A DNA stretch of 64,000 bases, from assembly GCA_947095585.1 (NCBI GenBank), contig OX352765.1, positions 23,838,254 through 23,902,253 on the forward strand. The letters run 5' to 3'. The stretch's first letter is position 1; each line of letters opens with the position of its first letter. The position numbers and the translations under genes are program-made. This document shows, piece after piece, positions 12,499 to 24,659 of the stretch. The notes beneath the pieces were generated by a model. That model searched no databases. It was not told the origin of the DNA and worked only from the letters and a program-made list of their open reading frames with translations. Origin of the DNA: Nephrocerus scutellatus (lineage: Eukaryota; Arthropoda; Insecta; Diptera; Pipunculidae).

Positions 12499-13165
12499 AG
12501 TAGAAGATCCAACATTGGTCCCTCAATTCAGATAGTGGAGCTCGAATTTGAAGCAGTGCAATCCTTTAACTATCTCTGGTCAACTATAGCAGCCGATAAC
12601 AGCATGGAACCAGAAATACGCGCACGGTTGCTTAAAGCCAACAAAGCCTACTATAGCCTGTCAAGACTCTTCAAATCCAGGAACATAACAATAACATCCA
12701 AGCTGCTGATATATAAGACAATGGTCATACCAGTACTTACATATGGATCCGAGACTTGGGTGCTTAGCAAAAAGCATTCTGATCTCTTAGCCGCGTTTGA
12801 GAGAAAAGTCTTACCGAGAATTGTTGGCCCCATATGTGAGGAGACTCTATAATGATGAGATCTACTAGCGTTACCGCGATGTCGACATGGTGAAGAGAAT
12901 TAAGCTCGGTAGGCTTCGGTGCGTTCAGGATAACTAGCTCGCATCAGCGAAGAGGATCTTGCTCGAAAAGTCCTTTGCGGTAGGATTTATGGAACACGAC
13001 AGCGAGGCCGGCCAAGCCTACGCTGGAAGGATGGCGTAGACCAGGACGCCCAGAGTTTAGGGATGCCAAACTGGATGACATCGGCTCTAAATCGGGACCG
13101 GTAGAGAGACTTTTTGCGGGATGCCAGGACCGGACCCCGGTTGTAGAGCCAAAAATGATGATTAA
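12499..13165 (+). pseudogene. RTE-clade LINE 3' fragment, copy 2
   Basis: An open stretch of 105 codons (12535-12852) covers the RT C-terminal region: IAADNSMEPEIRARLLKANK, SRLFKSRNITITSKLL, VLTYGSETWVLSKKHSDLLA. A 14-base deletion after CEE then shifts the frame. The 3' part encodes a decayed KVLCGR/GTRQRGRP tail and ends with a GGACCGGACCCCGGTTGTAG motif followed by AATGATGATTAATTAAT, the family 3' end. In this clade the full protein has an APE endonuclease and RT; here only the last quarter survives. It is nearly identical to copy 3 in inverted orientation. Confidence 0.9.
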
Positions 13166-14278
13166 TTAATAAAAAGAGTCATAAACTAACTAAATTAAAC
13201 CATTTCTTTATATTAATACATATTAATATATACATTACATTTTTTTTTCTTAAGTTACAATAACTTCCCCTTCAACTTAAAAAAGCACAGCGATGATCTG
13301 AGTATGTAGACTTCCCTTATTAAATTTCATAATCTTTTTGTTAACAAAATCGACAGTTGTTTGCTTAAAATGTTTTAAAAAAAAACATTCATAAGACATC
13401 GAAGTTGCTAGCTCCGCTTTATCAGTGAGACGGATCTCTTAGTAATAATAAATTATTGCACAATAAATGACAATATCCTTTTGGGTAGCGATAACTGGCA
13501 GGCTTCATTCCGTAAGCAAGCAGATACGAGCATTTGCCGATATCGAATTCCATCCGTATCTCATCCTATATACGAACATACATGTATCTCTATCTAATCA
13601 TGCGTTAACAGATGGCACACATCGCCTTTCAATCTAATTGTTGTTGCTCTTATTGTCTGTGTTGTTGTCCGAAACGTTTATTTATCCGCATTTTGTTATT
13701 ATTTTTCTTTTGTTGGTTGGTTCTGCTGCTGCCACGTTGTTTGTGTAATCCTTCACTTTAATGATTTTTTCAGTTGGTGAACAGTCAGTCTTGTGTATGC
13801 TTGTGAGTACAGTGCGAGTGTGGATTGGACACTCTAAATTTTTGTTTTTATTGCGCTTTTTTTGTCTTCCTTTGGTGTCCTTAATTTTTTTCCACACCTC
13901 GATTGTTCGCATCGCTGCGGAATGAAAATTTTCCGATTTTAATCAGATTACCTTTGAGTTTGTTTACCTTTCCAACGATTCATTGTATAACTATTAACAG
14001 GATAACCAGTAGATAGCAATAATTTGTTGTTGCTTCGTGTTTTTATTATTTTGTTATTCCTGTGGCTTTTTTTGTTTATTTTTTTAAATTATTTTAAACA
14101 TACTTTACGAATATACTTTATATACCTATACAAGTTTGGAAGGGTTTCGCCTCACCAATTCTGCGATATTACAGCAATTAGACCACACTAGCTTCTTCAT
14201 ATTTTAATCATGGGGAGTTATAAAAAATATCAATTAGAAATTGAGACAAAAAGCTGAAAACAATAAAGTGTTTCACAG
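13166..14278. other. Spacer between inverted RTE copies
   Basis: About 1.1 kb of AT-rich, T-rich sequence between copies 2 and 3. No gene or element is recognised in it. Confidence 0.6.
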
Positions 14279-15640
14279 AGGCCGTGGCCCCCAAAAAATC
14301 TCTCCACCGGTCGCGATTTCGAGCCGATGTTTGGCATCCCTAAACTCTGGGAGTCCTGGTCTATGCCGTCCTTCAAGCATGGACTTGGCCGGCCTCGCTG
14401 TCGTGTTCCAAAAATCCTACCACAAAGGACTTTCCGAGCAAGATCCTCTTCGCTCATGCGAGCTAGGTATCCTGACCACACCGGAGCCTACCGAGCTTAA
14501 TTCTCTTCACCATGTCGACATCGCGGTAACGCTAGTAGATCTCATCATTATAGAGTCTCCTCACATATGGGGCCAACAATTCTCGGTAAGACTTTTCTCT
14601 CAAACGCGGCTAAGAGATCAGAATGCTTTTTGCTAAGCACCCAAGTCTCGGATCCATATGTAAGTACTGGTATGACCATTGTCTTATATATCAGCAGCTT
14701 GGATGTTATTGTTATGTTCCTGGATTTGAAGAGTCTTGACAGGCTATAATAGGCTTTGTTGGCTTTAAGCAACCGTGCGCGTATTTCTGGTTCCATGCTG
14801 TTATCGGCTGCTATAGTTGACCCGAGAGAGTTAAACGATTGCACTGCTTCAAATTCGCGCTCCACTATCTGAATTGAGGGACCAATATTGGATCTTCTAC
14901 TCGCAGACGTGTACTTTGTTTTGCTCTCATTTATTGGCAGCCCCAGATTTCGTACCGCCCGCTCGATCTGGATGGAAGCATCCTGTACAGCCCTTTGGTT
15001 TCTACCAACGATGTCGTTGTCGTCTGCATAAGCCAGTATCTGAATGGACTTATAGAGGGTTGTCCTTTCGCTGTTACGTCAAGGTCTCGGATCACTTTCT
15101 CCAACGCCAGGTTGAAGAGGACGCAGGCCAGGCCATCCCCTTGTCGGAGCCCTTTATAGATGTCGAATGGGCTTCATAGTGATCAGGATATTTTTTCTTG
15201 GCTTATAACATTGGTCATGGTCAACCTACATAGCGTGTCAGTTTATTTGGGATGCCGAAATCTCTCATGGCTTTATAAAGTTCTACTCTGGCTATGCTAT
15301 CTTAGGCGGCTTTAAAGTCTATAAAAATATGGTGTAGTGAGTTTTGAAACTCTAGACATTTTTCCATCACCCGCCTAAGGGTGTAGACCTGATCAGTTGT
15401 TGATTTTCCTGGGATGAAGACACACTGGTATGGACCAATGATGACTTAAGCGTATGGGGCTATCCTGTCTAGAGGATAGAGGATAGAGGAGAAAATCTTA
15501 CACGCGGTAATCAACAACGTTACAGCACAATAACTGCTGCAAGTTGTGATATCTCCTTTTTTATGTATGGGGCACCAGATATAAATAACTTCAAATGATT
15601 TCTAAGAATAAGATGTTGGTGGTATCACAATGGTCGAAGT
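14279..15640 (-). pseudogene. RTE-clade LINE 3' half, copy 3
   Basis: On the minus strand the open part at 14865-14548 differs from copy 2 at only three of 105 residues. It shares the 14-base deletion and the TAG stop just after it. Upstream (about 14900-15640) are RT blocks in broken frames: a YADDNDIV-like stretch near 15020 (CTTATGCAGACGACAACGAC), GLRQGDGLACVLFNLALE near 15110-15150, and a finger-palm region with the F.DFKAA-type block near 15310. 15225-15640 overlaps in content with 17916-18300, so copies 3 and 4 are separate insertions. Not functional. Confidence 0.88.
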
Positions 15641-15659
15641 GATCTGAAGCAGGCGCACT

Positions 15660-16050
15660 GCAACCTATAATATAACGTTGTTATTCACGGTTTTTACAAA
15701 TTTGAAGAAAATCGGGTTAATTTTTTTAAAAAAATTGTATGGGGTCCCACGAACCCGGGGCCCGGGGTCTCCAAATCTTTTACAAAAATTGTTGTCTATC
15801 AGAGATACACATGTGTATAAAATTTGAAAAAAAAAAATGGAGTAAAATTATTTAAAATATTTGTATGGGAGCCCCCCGACCCCGGGGCCCAAGGGTCATC
15901 AAATTTTAATAGAATGTGTTGTCTCCGGAAATACGCATGTATGCAAAATTTCAATGAAATCGGACCTTGGGAAGTGAGTTAAAAATTGATCGCAAGATTC
16001 CACGACGACCAACGACCGACATCCGTGCCACGGGCAAGTGAAGTTAATAT
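15660..16050. repeat. Interspersed non-coding repeat with CCCGGGGCCC motifs
   Basis: Two related halves are visible. GTATGGGGTCCCACGAACCC (15738) with CGGGGCCCGGGG is echoed by GTATGGGAGCCCCCCGACCC (15863) with CGGGGCCCAAGG. Each is followed by AAATTTTnnnnAAATTG- and TTGTCTnnnnGAnATACnCAT-like text. It ends with ACGGGCAAGTGAAGTTAATA. This text pattern recurs in insect non-autonomous elements, but I cannot assign a family. Confidence 0.5.
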
Positions 16051-17489
16051 AGAGAATTTAAAAAATAAATAAAAATGTTCAGGCCTTCTGAAAGTTAAAA
16101 CAAATGTAGGCAAATCGAGAGCTTATTTTCGAAGTAGAATTTAAAAAATGCTTAGGAAACCTTTATGAAAAGGAAATGTCATTTCAATATTAAGGTGTCT
16201 CTGTGCTGTAAAACTGTCTTTAGGTACACACCCATAATGTAGATTCCCTAAAAAGTCACAATGAACTTTTTCTCATAAATATCAATTGAGCATCAGCGGG
16301 CAAAAATTAGATCGTTAAATTTGTATGAAGGTAGTGATCGCAGTGATCGCTGCATAGCGATTCAACACAAACAATGCCTTATTTTCTTGTTCCCACCCAG
16401 CAAGAGGAGCGCTAATTACGAGCTCGCCTGCTTCTCTCCGCTGAACGAATTAATTTGAAGCAACAAAATGTATTTCAACTTTATCGCTTAACAACGCATT
16501 GCAGTTAGTGCAAGTCGTCGCGTCGGAGCATTAATTGCCGCTTTGATTTAAGACCAGTGTTGGCATGGCTCATAGGGGACGCGTGCTTATAGAAATATAT
16601 ATGAGTATGAGCATACACCACCACGAGCTGTTCCACACAATGGCATCGAAATGAATTTATTTCGTTTTTTAATAAAAACGCAAAGTTAAAGCGGGGGAAA
16701 AGTGAATTTAAAAATGGCCACCGCCGATTGCCAATAAATTACTAGTTATTTACCAAAATGAATGCGATCCCTTTATTCTACAGCCACCACAATCGCAATG
16801 ATCGTGCGCCACGCACGCGCTGAATGGGGGAGAATACGGCCGCGCTCGCGCACTTGATTGGAAAAAATGTGAAAGTAACCAATTTGTCGCGGCTCCCCGT
16901 CGAGCGCACTCCTCTTATGAGAAGTGTTGTGTGTAGATAGAAAGGCCTATCCGAAATATGCGGGCCTGGGGTTTTGTTGATCTCTAATATGGCTGCGAAC
17001 GTGTGCCCGTAATTGCTTATTTCTCAATTAACTCGCGCTTCATGTAGCGTTAAGTTAAGTGACGCCTGATGAATTTCCATTGATTCTTAGTGATTTTTAA
17101 CTTAGTGATATATTATGGAACTGTTATAATTATACCATTTACTAATATATCACGTAAAGAATCATCCGTTGCTGATATCTCTTATCTCACAAACTTTTCC
17201 AAATTAATGGCTTACAAAATACTTTTCATAATATCTTAAATCTTCTGATGCTGTTATCATTCTGATCTTATTATCCAAATTAAAATTTATAAATATAAAC
17301 CTTAGACTATTGTAACATATTACTATGATTATTTTGCAACTTATTTCGAATTTTAAAAGCAGCATTTAAAACAAATTAATTGGTACTGGTATTAACATGG
17401 AACTATCGTTACAATAACAAGTGACTTATAAGGAATTATTAATGACTGCATTGAGCTTTATGTCGCTATATCTAAGTGTTATAAAGCAT
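16051..17489. other. AT-rich non-coding, nothing recognised
   Basis: About 1.4 kb with no open frame above background and no element motif. Confidence 0.6.
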
Positions 17490-17915
17490 AAACCGATTTA
17501 GTTGGTACACAAAAACCCAAAGAAAGGAATCAAATGGCGTCGAATCGCATGATATTGGTGGCTAATTGGCATCGCCGCGGCGCAATACAACTCTCCCTTA
17601 AATTTCGTCTTCAACAATTTCATTGTTTCGTTCGCTGTTTGGCAGGTTTCGCCGTCTTGTTGAAACCACATGTCTTCGAGATGCATTTCAGTAATTTGAG
17701 GCTAGAAGAAGCTTTTTATCGTATCACGGTAACGACCACCTTTGACGATGACCGCATTGACAGCCGCATTCTAGAAAAGAACGGTCCAATCACTCCCTCA
17801 GCCTATAATGTGATGGATCTATTGGACGTTAAGTGATTACTCTTGGATTCTCAGATCCCCAAATGCGACAATTCTGTTTCTTGACATAGCCATCACGTTC
17901 GAAATGCGCCTCATC
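17490..17915 (-). pseudogene. Mariner/Tc1-superfamily transposase fragment
   Basis: The minus strand reads DEAHFERDGYVKKQNCRIWG (about 17915-17850), then EDMWFQQDGETCQTANETMK (about 17675), then in a shifted frame RGDAN, PPISCD, TPFDSFLW (about 17580-17500). These blocks carry the three catalytic Asp positions of a DD34D transposase. A stop replaces the Trp after RGDAN. The match to the element at 4251-5498 in DEAHF and GYVNKQ shows related families. The right edge is cut sharply at 17915, where RTE copy 4 begins. Confidence 0.85.
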
Positions 17916-19960
17916 GGTCAGTTTATTTGGGATGCCGAATTCTCTCATTGGCTTTATAAAGTTCTACTCTGGCTATGCTATCTTAGGCGGCTTTAAAGTC
18001 CATAAAGAGATGGTGCAGTGAGTTTTGAAATTATAGACATTTTTCCATCAACTGCCTAAGGGTGAAAATTTGATCAGTTTTTGATTTGCCTGAGATGAAA
18101 GGACACAAGTATGGATTAATGATGACTTTAATGTATGAGGCTATCCAGTCTATCTTAAGGGATAGTGGAGAAAATACGTGGTACTAAACAACGTGATACC
18201 ACGATAATTGCTAAAAAATATGATATCTCGCTTCTTATGTATGGGGCACAGGATGTCTCTTCACAAGTATTCAGGCATCGCTTCTTCCTGCCATACTTGC
18301 ACTATTGTTTCATGAATTGCTTGGTGTATTTCGGGACCTCCTGTTTAAATCAGCTCCGCTATGATACCATCTGATCCAGGGGCCTTATTATTTTTGAGAT
18401 GATTTATCGCTCTGCTAACTTCGTCTATGCTTGGTGACGGCAGCACAGTGTGGTCTTCGGTGATTGGTGGAGCCTCAGATTCCGCAGTTATCTGGCTATT
18501 TATCAACTCATGAAAGTGCTCTTCCCATCGCTTTAAGATGACTTTGAGATTGGCGATCAAATTACCCTCTTTCCTTTGCAGTATGTGCAACGCATTTGCG
18601 GCATATACCGCGGACTCTTTGGAAGAACTTCCGCGCCTGGTACGGTCCTTGCTCTCTGTACTATTCTGGTCTTCTAGTTAACGGAGTCTACTCCAAGACT
18701 GCTTTCTTTCCCCGGTGAGCTGTTTTATTCATTTCTTGTGAGCCCTTTACATTCATCTTCCCGTGCCCGCGTTCTATGAGATTGTTGCATTGCTCGGTGC
18801 GCAACAGTCCGCAAGCCGCTAGCTTACATCGAACCAGTCGTTCCGATCTCTACGACTACTGCCTAAGATGGAGTCAGCACTACTAATTACAGTATTCTTC
18901 TTCTACGCCTGACATCTCAGCCCTAGGATTTAGGGCTTGACCATAGTTGTTTCTGGTCGCTTCGTTGCGAAGGGCAGCCGTGTTGACTCGAATCTGATTC
19001 GCGGATGCAGTCTTTTGTGATGATGCAATCCGCGCTCGGAGTACCTTACCAACAAGATAGTGGCCTAAGTCGAAGTTGGCGCTTCGGTACGTTCATACCG
19101 TCATCAGTTTCGGGTTGTGGCGGCGGTCTATCAACACGTGGTCTATTTGGTTGGGACTGGCTCCATCAGGAGATACCCCAGGTGACTTTGTGGATAGTTT
19201 TACGCGCAAAGCTTGTACTCGCAACGTGCAAATTATTGCTTGATGCCATCTCTATGACTCGTTGTCCATTGTCATTAGTGTTCTCGTGTAAACTATGGGT
19301 GCCAATGTACTGCATTTTTAGCATTCATATCCCCCGAAATGAATTTTACGTCATACTGAGGACAGGCATGGAGTTCCCGTTCGACTGATTCAAAGAATTC
19401 TTCTTTTTCATCATCTGGGGATTCCTGTGTTGGTGCGTGAACGTTTATGAGGCTTATGTTTTTTAATCCGCCCGCACTCGTAGGGTGCATAGCCGTTCAT
19501 TTACTGCTTTAAAGCCGATAATGGTGGGTTTCCTTCTTTTGCTAAACAAAAACCCCATCCCTATCTGACTTTTCTAAGACACCATTCCCCGTCCACCGCA
19601 TCTCCTGGATTTCTGTTATGTCAGCATTATATTTGGACAGGGTACAGGTCTAGCTGCTTTGCTGCTGGAGCTCTTAACAATGAGCTTTCTTTAGAAAATT
19701 CTTTAGCAGTTTACGTCGTCGTTCATCATTGTATCCGATTTGGGTTCCTTAATAAAGATTTTTGCGGATGAGGTTATTGGCCTTCAACCTTATTTTGATC
19801 ATTCAGCTTTTCCTGCTTTGGGGAAAAATTACCGGCGGCCATAACGTTGAGTTCTGATCGCACTTCCACCAGTCAGAGATAGTTACGGCCACCTGTAATT
19901 CTGATGCATTCTGTGTTATCCCCCCTATTCTGCAGATGGCTGACCGTCCGTCTTATCATT
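17916..19960 (-). pseudogene. RTE-clade LINE, endonuclease to RT, copy 4
   Basis: This is the longest 5' portion of the RTE family here. On the minus strand the endonuclease end is at 19490-19293 (INVHAPTQESPDDEKEEFFE, then FISGDMNAK). The endonuclease-RT linker and RT start are at 18590-18345 (LKRWEEHFHELINSQ, AINHLKNNKAPGSDGIIAEL), and the palm region is in broken frames down to 17916. The APE-type HAPT and GDMNA blocks support a non-LTR endonuclease. Frameshifts separate all pieces. The 3' part is missing: the sequence stops at the mariner fragment junction at 17915/17916. Confidence 0.88.
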
Positions 19961-21664
19961 GCCTCTGATATATTAAATAAATTTGAATTGCATATTGGTA
20001 ACCGTATTTTTAAAATCAATCCAACGTTTACCTTTTCATCGCACAAATTCTGAGCAAAACTCACCAATATCATAATGTGTTATTGGTTGTAATAAATTTA
20101 GCGATAAATTAGATATATCATTGGATGAGTTTTAATGTAAAACAAAATTGTTGAATCAAATATTTAATCTTAAGTCTATTAAGGTGTATAAGATACTAAG
20201 TACCTTTTAGATGAAAATGAACTAAATTTCGGATGCTCTCTTCTTTTGTTTTTCTCAAATTATTGAAGGAAACAATCTGTTTGTGAACTGACGTTTAGTA
20301 ATATAACTGAGTATATCATTAAACATCAAATTTATTTGTGTGCATGTTTCACAGTTTCGATCACTCAAGCCATACGAATTGTGCTTTTGTTGTTCTCCGT
20401 TGATTTTCCTTTTGAAAGACGGCAAGGAAGATCCGATTAGAGCATGGCAGGCATTTTGTTGAAAAGTTGCAAATTAAAGGAATTAACTGATGCTTGTTTG
20501 GCACATCAGCATCAGTAATCGGATTCGGATCCTGCAACAAAACTAATTTCATGCGATAATGCGTAGGTAGTCGCCGCTGGACAACAATGCGACGACGACC
20601 AAAAGGCAGCATCATCAGCGAGATGAAAGGAATTTTGTGAGGTGCAGAAGGAAGCACCTAATAAGGATATTTCACACGCCATCAGGACAATGGAAAATTG
20701 TGATTGAAAAAATAAAAATAAAACGGAAGGAAGCTCTTGCAGGACAATGCAATTAACAAATTGGACATCCCGCGCACTTATCGCATGGTAATGAGTTTTC
20801 TTTCAATTTTGTTTTCCCAATTGTTGTGTTGCTGTCTGTCACTTGTCAGTTCTACTCGTTGATTGCAAAATTTGGATATTTTCCCAAATAAAAAAAAAAT
20901 TTCCTCTTACTTAGCGATCGTTTGTGCAAACCATCCACTCACTCACTCACTCACATACACGCCGGCGTTGCAATAAAAACAACGTTACCCGGCTTGTTGT
21001 GTTTTTTGTCAAATCTGTTGGTCGGCTTATGTTGAACTTAGATTTGGACACTTCCATTCATCGGCAAGTCGACTGTGTGTCTTTGCGAAATTGGCTGGTA
21101 AATGGCCTGCGCATGTTTTCGATGTCCTTTTAGGATGTTCGCATACGCACGCATCCGCTTATACGTTTATGTCTGACATGTGTTGTTGTTATTGAATTAT
21201 TCCTCTAATAGGATTAAAGTATTTTCTCGAGAGAATAATAACAGAAAAAAAAATTAACAAAAAAAAAAGGAATAATAAAAGAACAACAAAAACAACAATA
21301 ACTGAATGAAAGGATTCCCTCCCTGATGTCGCACATATCGACATTGTTACAGTTGTTTGCTGATGGCAATGGTGCGATGATGATCTGCTCGGGAGCGTGT
21401 AACAGATTTAATGTTCTTTTCGTTGCTGGCCGATGCCGATGCAAAGCCACACACACACATTGCACTAGCTGCGTGTGATGCGATTGCAACAAAGTTTTAT
21501 CAGAGATGCAATTTATCTGATAAGACGGGTAACTGTAGCTCTGCGGGCACCAGCAGTAGAATATTAATAAACTTGTCACATTTCCTAATCCTTGGCCATA
21601 TACCATGCCAACACAGCTTGGGGGGGGGAGAAATAATTTGACTTATAATGAAGATTCTTTTTTC
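19961..21664. other. Non-coding stretch without recognised elements
   Basis: Contains CACTCACTCACTCAC (20936-20952), CACACACAC (21449-21458) and A-rich runs near 21250. Open frames up to 130 codons (21214-21606, minus) are of biased composition and show no family motif. Confidence 0.5.
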
Positions 21665-22425
21665 AGACCACAGCAAGAGGCTGCTCTATTGACATTCTAT
21701 ATTTATAAAAAAAGCTTTTTTTTTAAATTGAGAAAATCGTCTTCTAACCAACGAGAATCGAATGAGAACGACGCTTTTCGACAAAAGAGCTTGATGCCAA
21801 CTCTGTCAAATGCCTTGGATATATCGAGTGCATTATCTTTACTTTCACCAAATTTGTGAATAGTCTGGTTCCACTTTTCGGTGAGATTGATTAGCGTTTC
21901 CATTACTTCAGAAAGTTTGGATGTTAGCGCAATGGATCGGTACGAAGAAACAGATACCAGTTCTCTTTTTTAGAAACAGGCTGGACAAAGGGTGTTTTCC
22001 AATGGCTTGGGAAGACTCCAGAAACAGAAGATAAATATAAAAACCTGCTCAGTGGCAATGCCAACGTTGAAAAACACCTCTTCAAAACTAGAGCGGGAAT
22101 ATCCTCAGGCCCAGCAGATTTATGAACGTTGATATCATTTAATACTCTAGCCACTTGACGAGTACGAAAGTAAATCAGTTCCATAGAGGATTCGACTGTT
22201 GCAAGTAGGCGACGACAACGCGCTATCTGATAGCGTGGAGCTAGCTGATATTACACAATGGTCTGAAGAGCATAGAGGTAATAGTACACTGACGGTGTAT
22301 TTGTTCGGATAGGAGGTAAGAAAAAAGTCGGGGATATTAGCGTTATAACTTACAGGGTCTCGAATTCGAGTGGGCTCATTCACAAGCTGAGTGAATGCTA
22401 TTGAAATCAGAAAATAACTCAACAT
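21665..22425 (-). pseudogene. Jockey-type LINE fragment, endonuclease end and RT start
   Basis: The minus strand reads FTQLVNEPTRIRDPVSYNAN, then a SSDHCVISA block (endonuclease C-terminus, 22425-22250), then NDINVHKSAGPEDIPALVLK and GVFPSHWKTPFVQPV (RT start, 22150-21970), and in another frame ALDISKAFDRV (RT block, about 21830-21800) and DSRWLEDDFLN. The catalytic FADD box and 3' end are absent, so both ends are truncated. SSDHC is typical of the APE endonuclease. The clade is probably Jockey or CR1-like; the exact family is not known. Confidence 0.85.
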
Positions 22426-22439
22426 CTCAACACCTTGTG

Positions 22440-22640
22440 GTGTTGTTTAGCCTGAATGGCGATGCCAAATAGAATTGTGTGGATTTGATAGATAGAGGTG
22501 ATATATTTTTCGTGGGAAGTGGATTGGTTACGGGGTATTTTAAGGGGGTCTTAGAGGGTCTTGGTGGTCAGTTGAATGGTGGTAGTGTTGCGGGGACAGA
22601 ATTGTGGGGAAAACGCTGGCTGTTTCAGCTAGTTTTTAAT
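22440..22640. repeat. G-rich repeat ending TTTCAGCTAG
   Basis: G-rich text with a right end GCTGTTTCAGCTAG at about 22637 recalls the CTAGCTG element at 5603-5883. No matching left terminus was found, so this may be a truncated relative. Confidence 0.3.
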
Positions 22641-23275
22641 GATTTTTTTTTATAGAAATCATTTAAAAATTAAAAGTCTGCCTTTACCAGACATTTCGCT
22701 TTCCTCACTTTTTTCTTACTGGGGAGCAAGTACCTTTTTGTCATTCATTTGTTACAAATCGGAATAAATTTCATTGTGTAAGCATCTCTATTAAAAATAT
22801 ATTAGTGGTAATTTATTGTAAAAAACAAAACAAAAAAAAACAAAAAATTAAAAAAAAAAAATTAATTTTTTAAAATATCGTATATTAATTACGCACCTCA
22901 TTAAAAATATAAAAGCATATCTTCAACAGAAATTTAGCTTTCTTATTTTTTACAGTGGGGCAAGTTATAGTATATAGTTGCAAGCGAGATCTCGACTTCA
23001 AGTACGCTATGTATCTAAAGGTCTTTCAATAGGGACGCTCGAAGCTTGTTAGATTATAGCTCAAAACAAAACGCATTATTTTACAGTTATTCTATATTTT
23101 ATTTTTTTTTTATTCGTATACAATATAGAATTTATATCAAAAGCCATTATAATAAAAGGTAAATTATATTTTAAACGTTGCAACTGTAAGAAATAATTAG
23201 CCTTATTATTTAATATAGTAACTAAAATAAATTATTTGAATACAACAGTAAATTAGTAGCCAGAATAACCACCCT
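22641..23275. other. AT-rich non-coding
   Basis: Very AT-rich, with A/T homopolymer runs near 22815-22870 and 23100. A text of about 60 bp with TTTTTTACTGGGG-like sequence appears twice (near 22700 and 22945), hinting at a diverged short duplication. Confidence 0.45.
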
Positions 23276-24160
23276 TGTTTCATATGACTGCTCCAATTCG
23301 CCTGGGCATTGAGGCTATTAATTTCAACAGGTTGTCAAGGTTTTGGCCACACATTCTCAATAGGATTGAGATCGGGGGACTGTGAAGGCCGTGGCAACAA
23401 CAAGAAACCAGGTGTTCCCTCAACCAACCACTTACCAATTTTTTATAAATGCTTGGGATCATTGTCCTGTTGGAAGTGCCTCCGCATATGGCAGCATATA
23501 ATTTTCAAGAATATTACATTAAAGTTCTTTCGTCATGATATCTTGAATCAAAACAATTGGTCCAACCCCAAACCAAAAAAAAAAACTGCCCCACACCATG
23601 ACACTTCCACCTCCATGTTGTACCATTTTTTGGTATAATGAGGGTGAAACTCATTTCCTTTGGGTCGACGAACATTCCTTCTACAATTAGAACCGTGTTT
23701 TTGTTGTTTTGAAGCTTTTGAATTGTGTGGCTTCTTAAATTTTCCGCAAACTGTTTCCTAACCCTTATATTTCTTTGCTGATTAGCGGGAATTTTCTTAA
23801 GATTCTGTCCGGTAATTTACTATCCTGTAACCATCTTGTTACAGTTGGGGCACTGATTACATTATGTATTGAAACTACAACGGTCTTTGAAGATTTGAAT
23901 GGGCCTCTTTTTGATAGTAGAATAATTTGATTGTCTGTGGTTTTCCTGGCTTGGTCGTCCTCTTGTTTCCGTTACAGGTTGTATTTTAAAAGCCTGCACG
24001 ATGAAATTTACAGACTGCCTAGCGCCTCGGCAATGCATTTTGGGGTTTTTCCTTGCTCTCTTAGCCTCAGGACGATGCGACGTTCTTCAACACTGCAGTG
24101 TCTGTTTGGAACCATCAGCAAACCGCTTATTAATATATATATTTTTTTAATTTTACTTAA
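23276..24160 (-). pseudogene. Tc1-like transposase relic
   Basis: The minus strand starts with an ATG at 24115: MVPNRHCSVEERRIVLRLRE and then QGKTPKCIAEALG, a helix-turn-helix of the Tc1 type. TETRGRPSQ follows near 23960. Later blocks are VFVDPKEMSF (about 23670), GVGQFFF and GWTNCFDSRYHDE (about 23590-23540), and the C-terminal PSQSPDLNPIEN (about 23395-23360) with the last catalytic acidic residue. Multiple stops and shifts interrupt it. No inverted repeats were found. A truncated SINE lies next to its 5' end. Confidence 0.85.
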
Positions 24161-24172
24161 ATAATAATATTT

Positions 24173-24342
24173 GGCGCGACAGACCATTGCGGTCCAAGGC
24201 CTAACTTCTCGTGACCATTTGTGCTGCACATGTTAATTTTTGGACACAAATGGAAGGGACCTACAATTTAAGGCCGGATCCGAACGGCGAATTGAGAAGC
24301 TTTCCGTGGCAAGGTATTAATTACTCTCGGAACGTTTGTCAC
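24173..24342 (-). mobile_element. 5'-truncated tRNA-derived SINE
   Basis: The reverse complement matches the 3' two-thirds of the SINE at 48468-48741, including GACAAACGT, CTCAATTCGCCGTTCGGATC and the terminal GTCGCGCC. The tRNA-like head is missing. Differences are scattered, so it is an older or distinct copy. Confidence 0.8.
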
Positions 24343-24451
24343 CCATTCGCTTAAAGCATTAAAGCATTAAAGCATTAATTAATTTACCTTTCGTTTAAGT
24401 TTTTATGCAAAAATTCCATTAAAAACTAAAAATTACCTACCTATTATTATC

Positions 24452-24620
24452 AAAAGATCTACCAAAATACCACGTAATATATATCTAAAATACCTCCTAA
24501 AAGAACACTAAATCACTCCAAAAAGACCACCAAGGCACACTCAAAACCCTCCAAAAGATCTTTTAAGACTCCCAAAAGAACACCAAAAGACCCTTATAAC
24601 TCTCCCAGAAGACCATCAAT
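24452..24620. repeat. AAAAGACCTCC minisatellite, locus 2
   Basis: Tandem degenerate units such as CCAAAAGATC, CCTCCTAAAAGAACAC and CCCAAAAGAACACC. It is the same family as 6326-6602, with the same strand sense, but more decayed. Confidence 0.75.
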
Positions 24621-24659
24621 GTCTAACGATTGTATGGTAGAGAAAAATATAAAATATAA

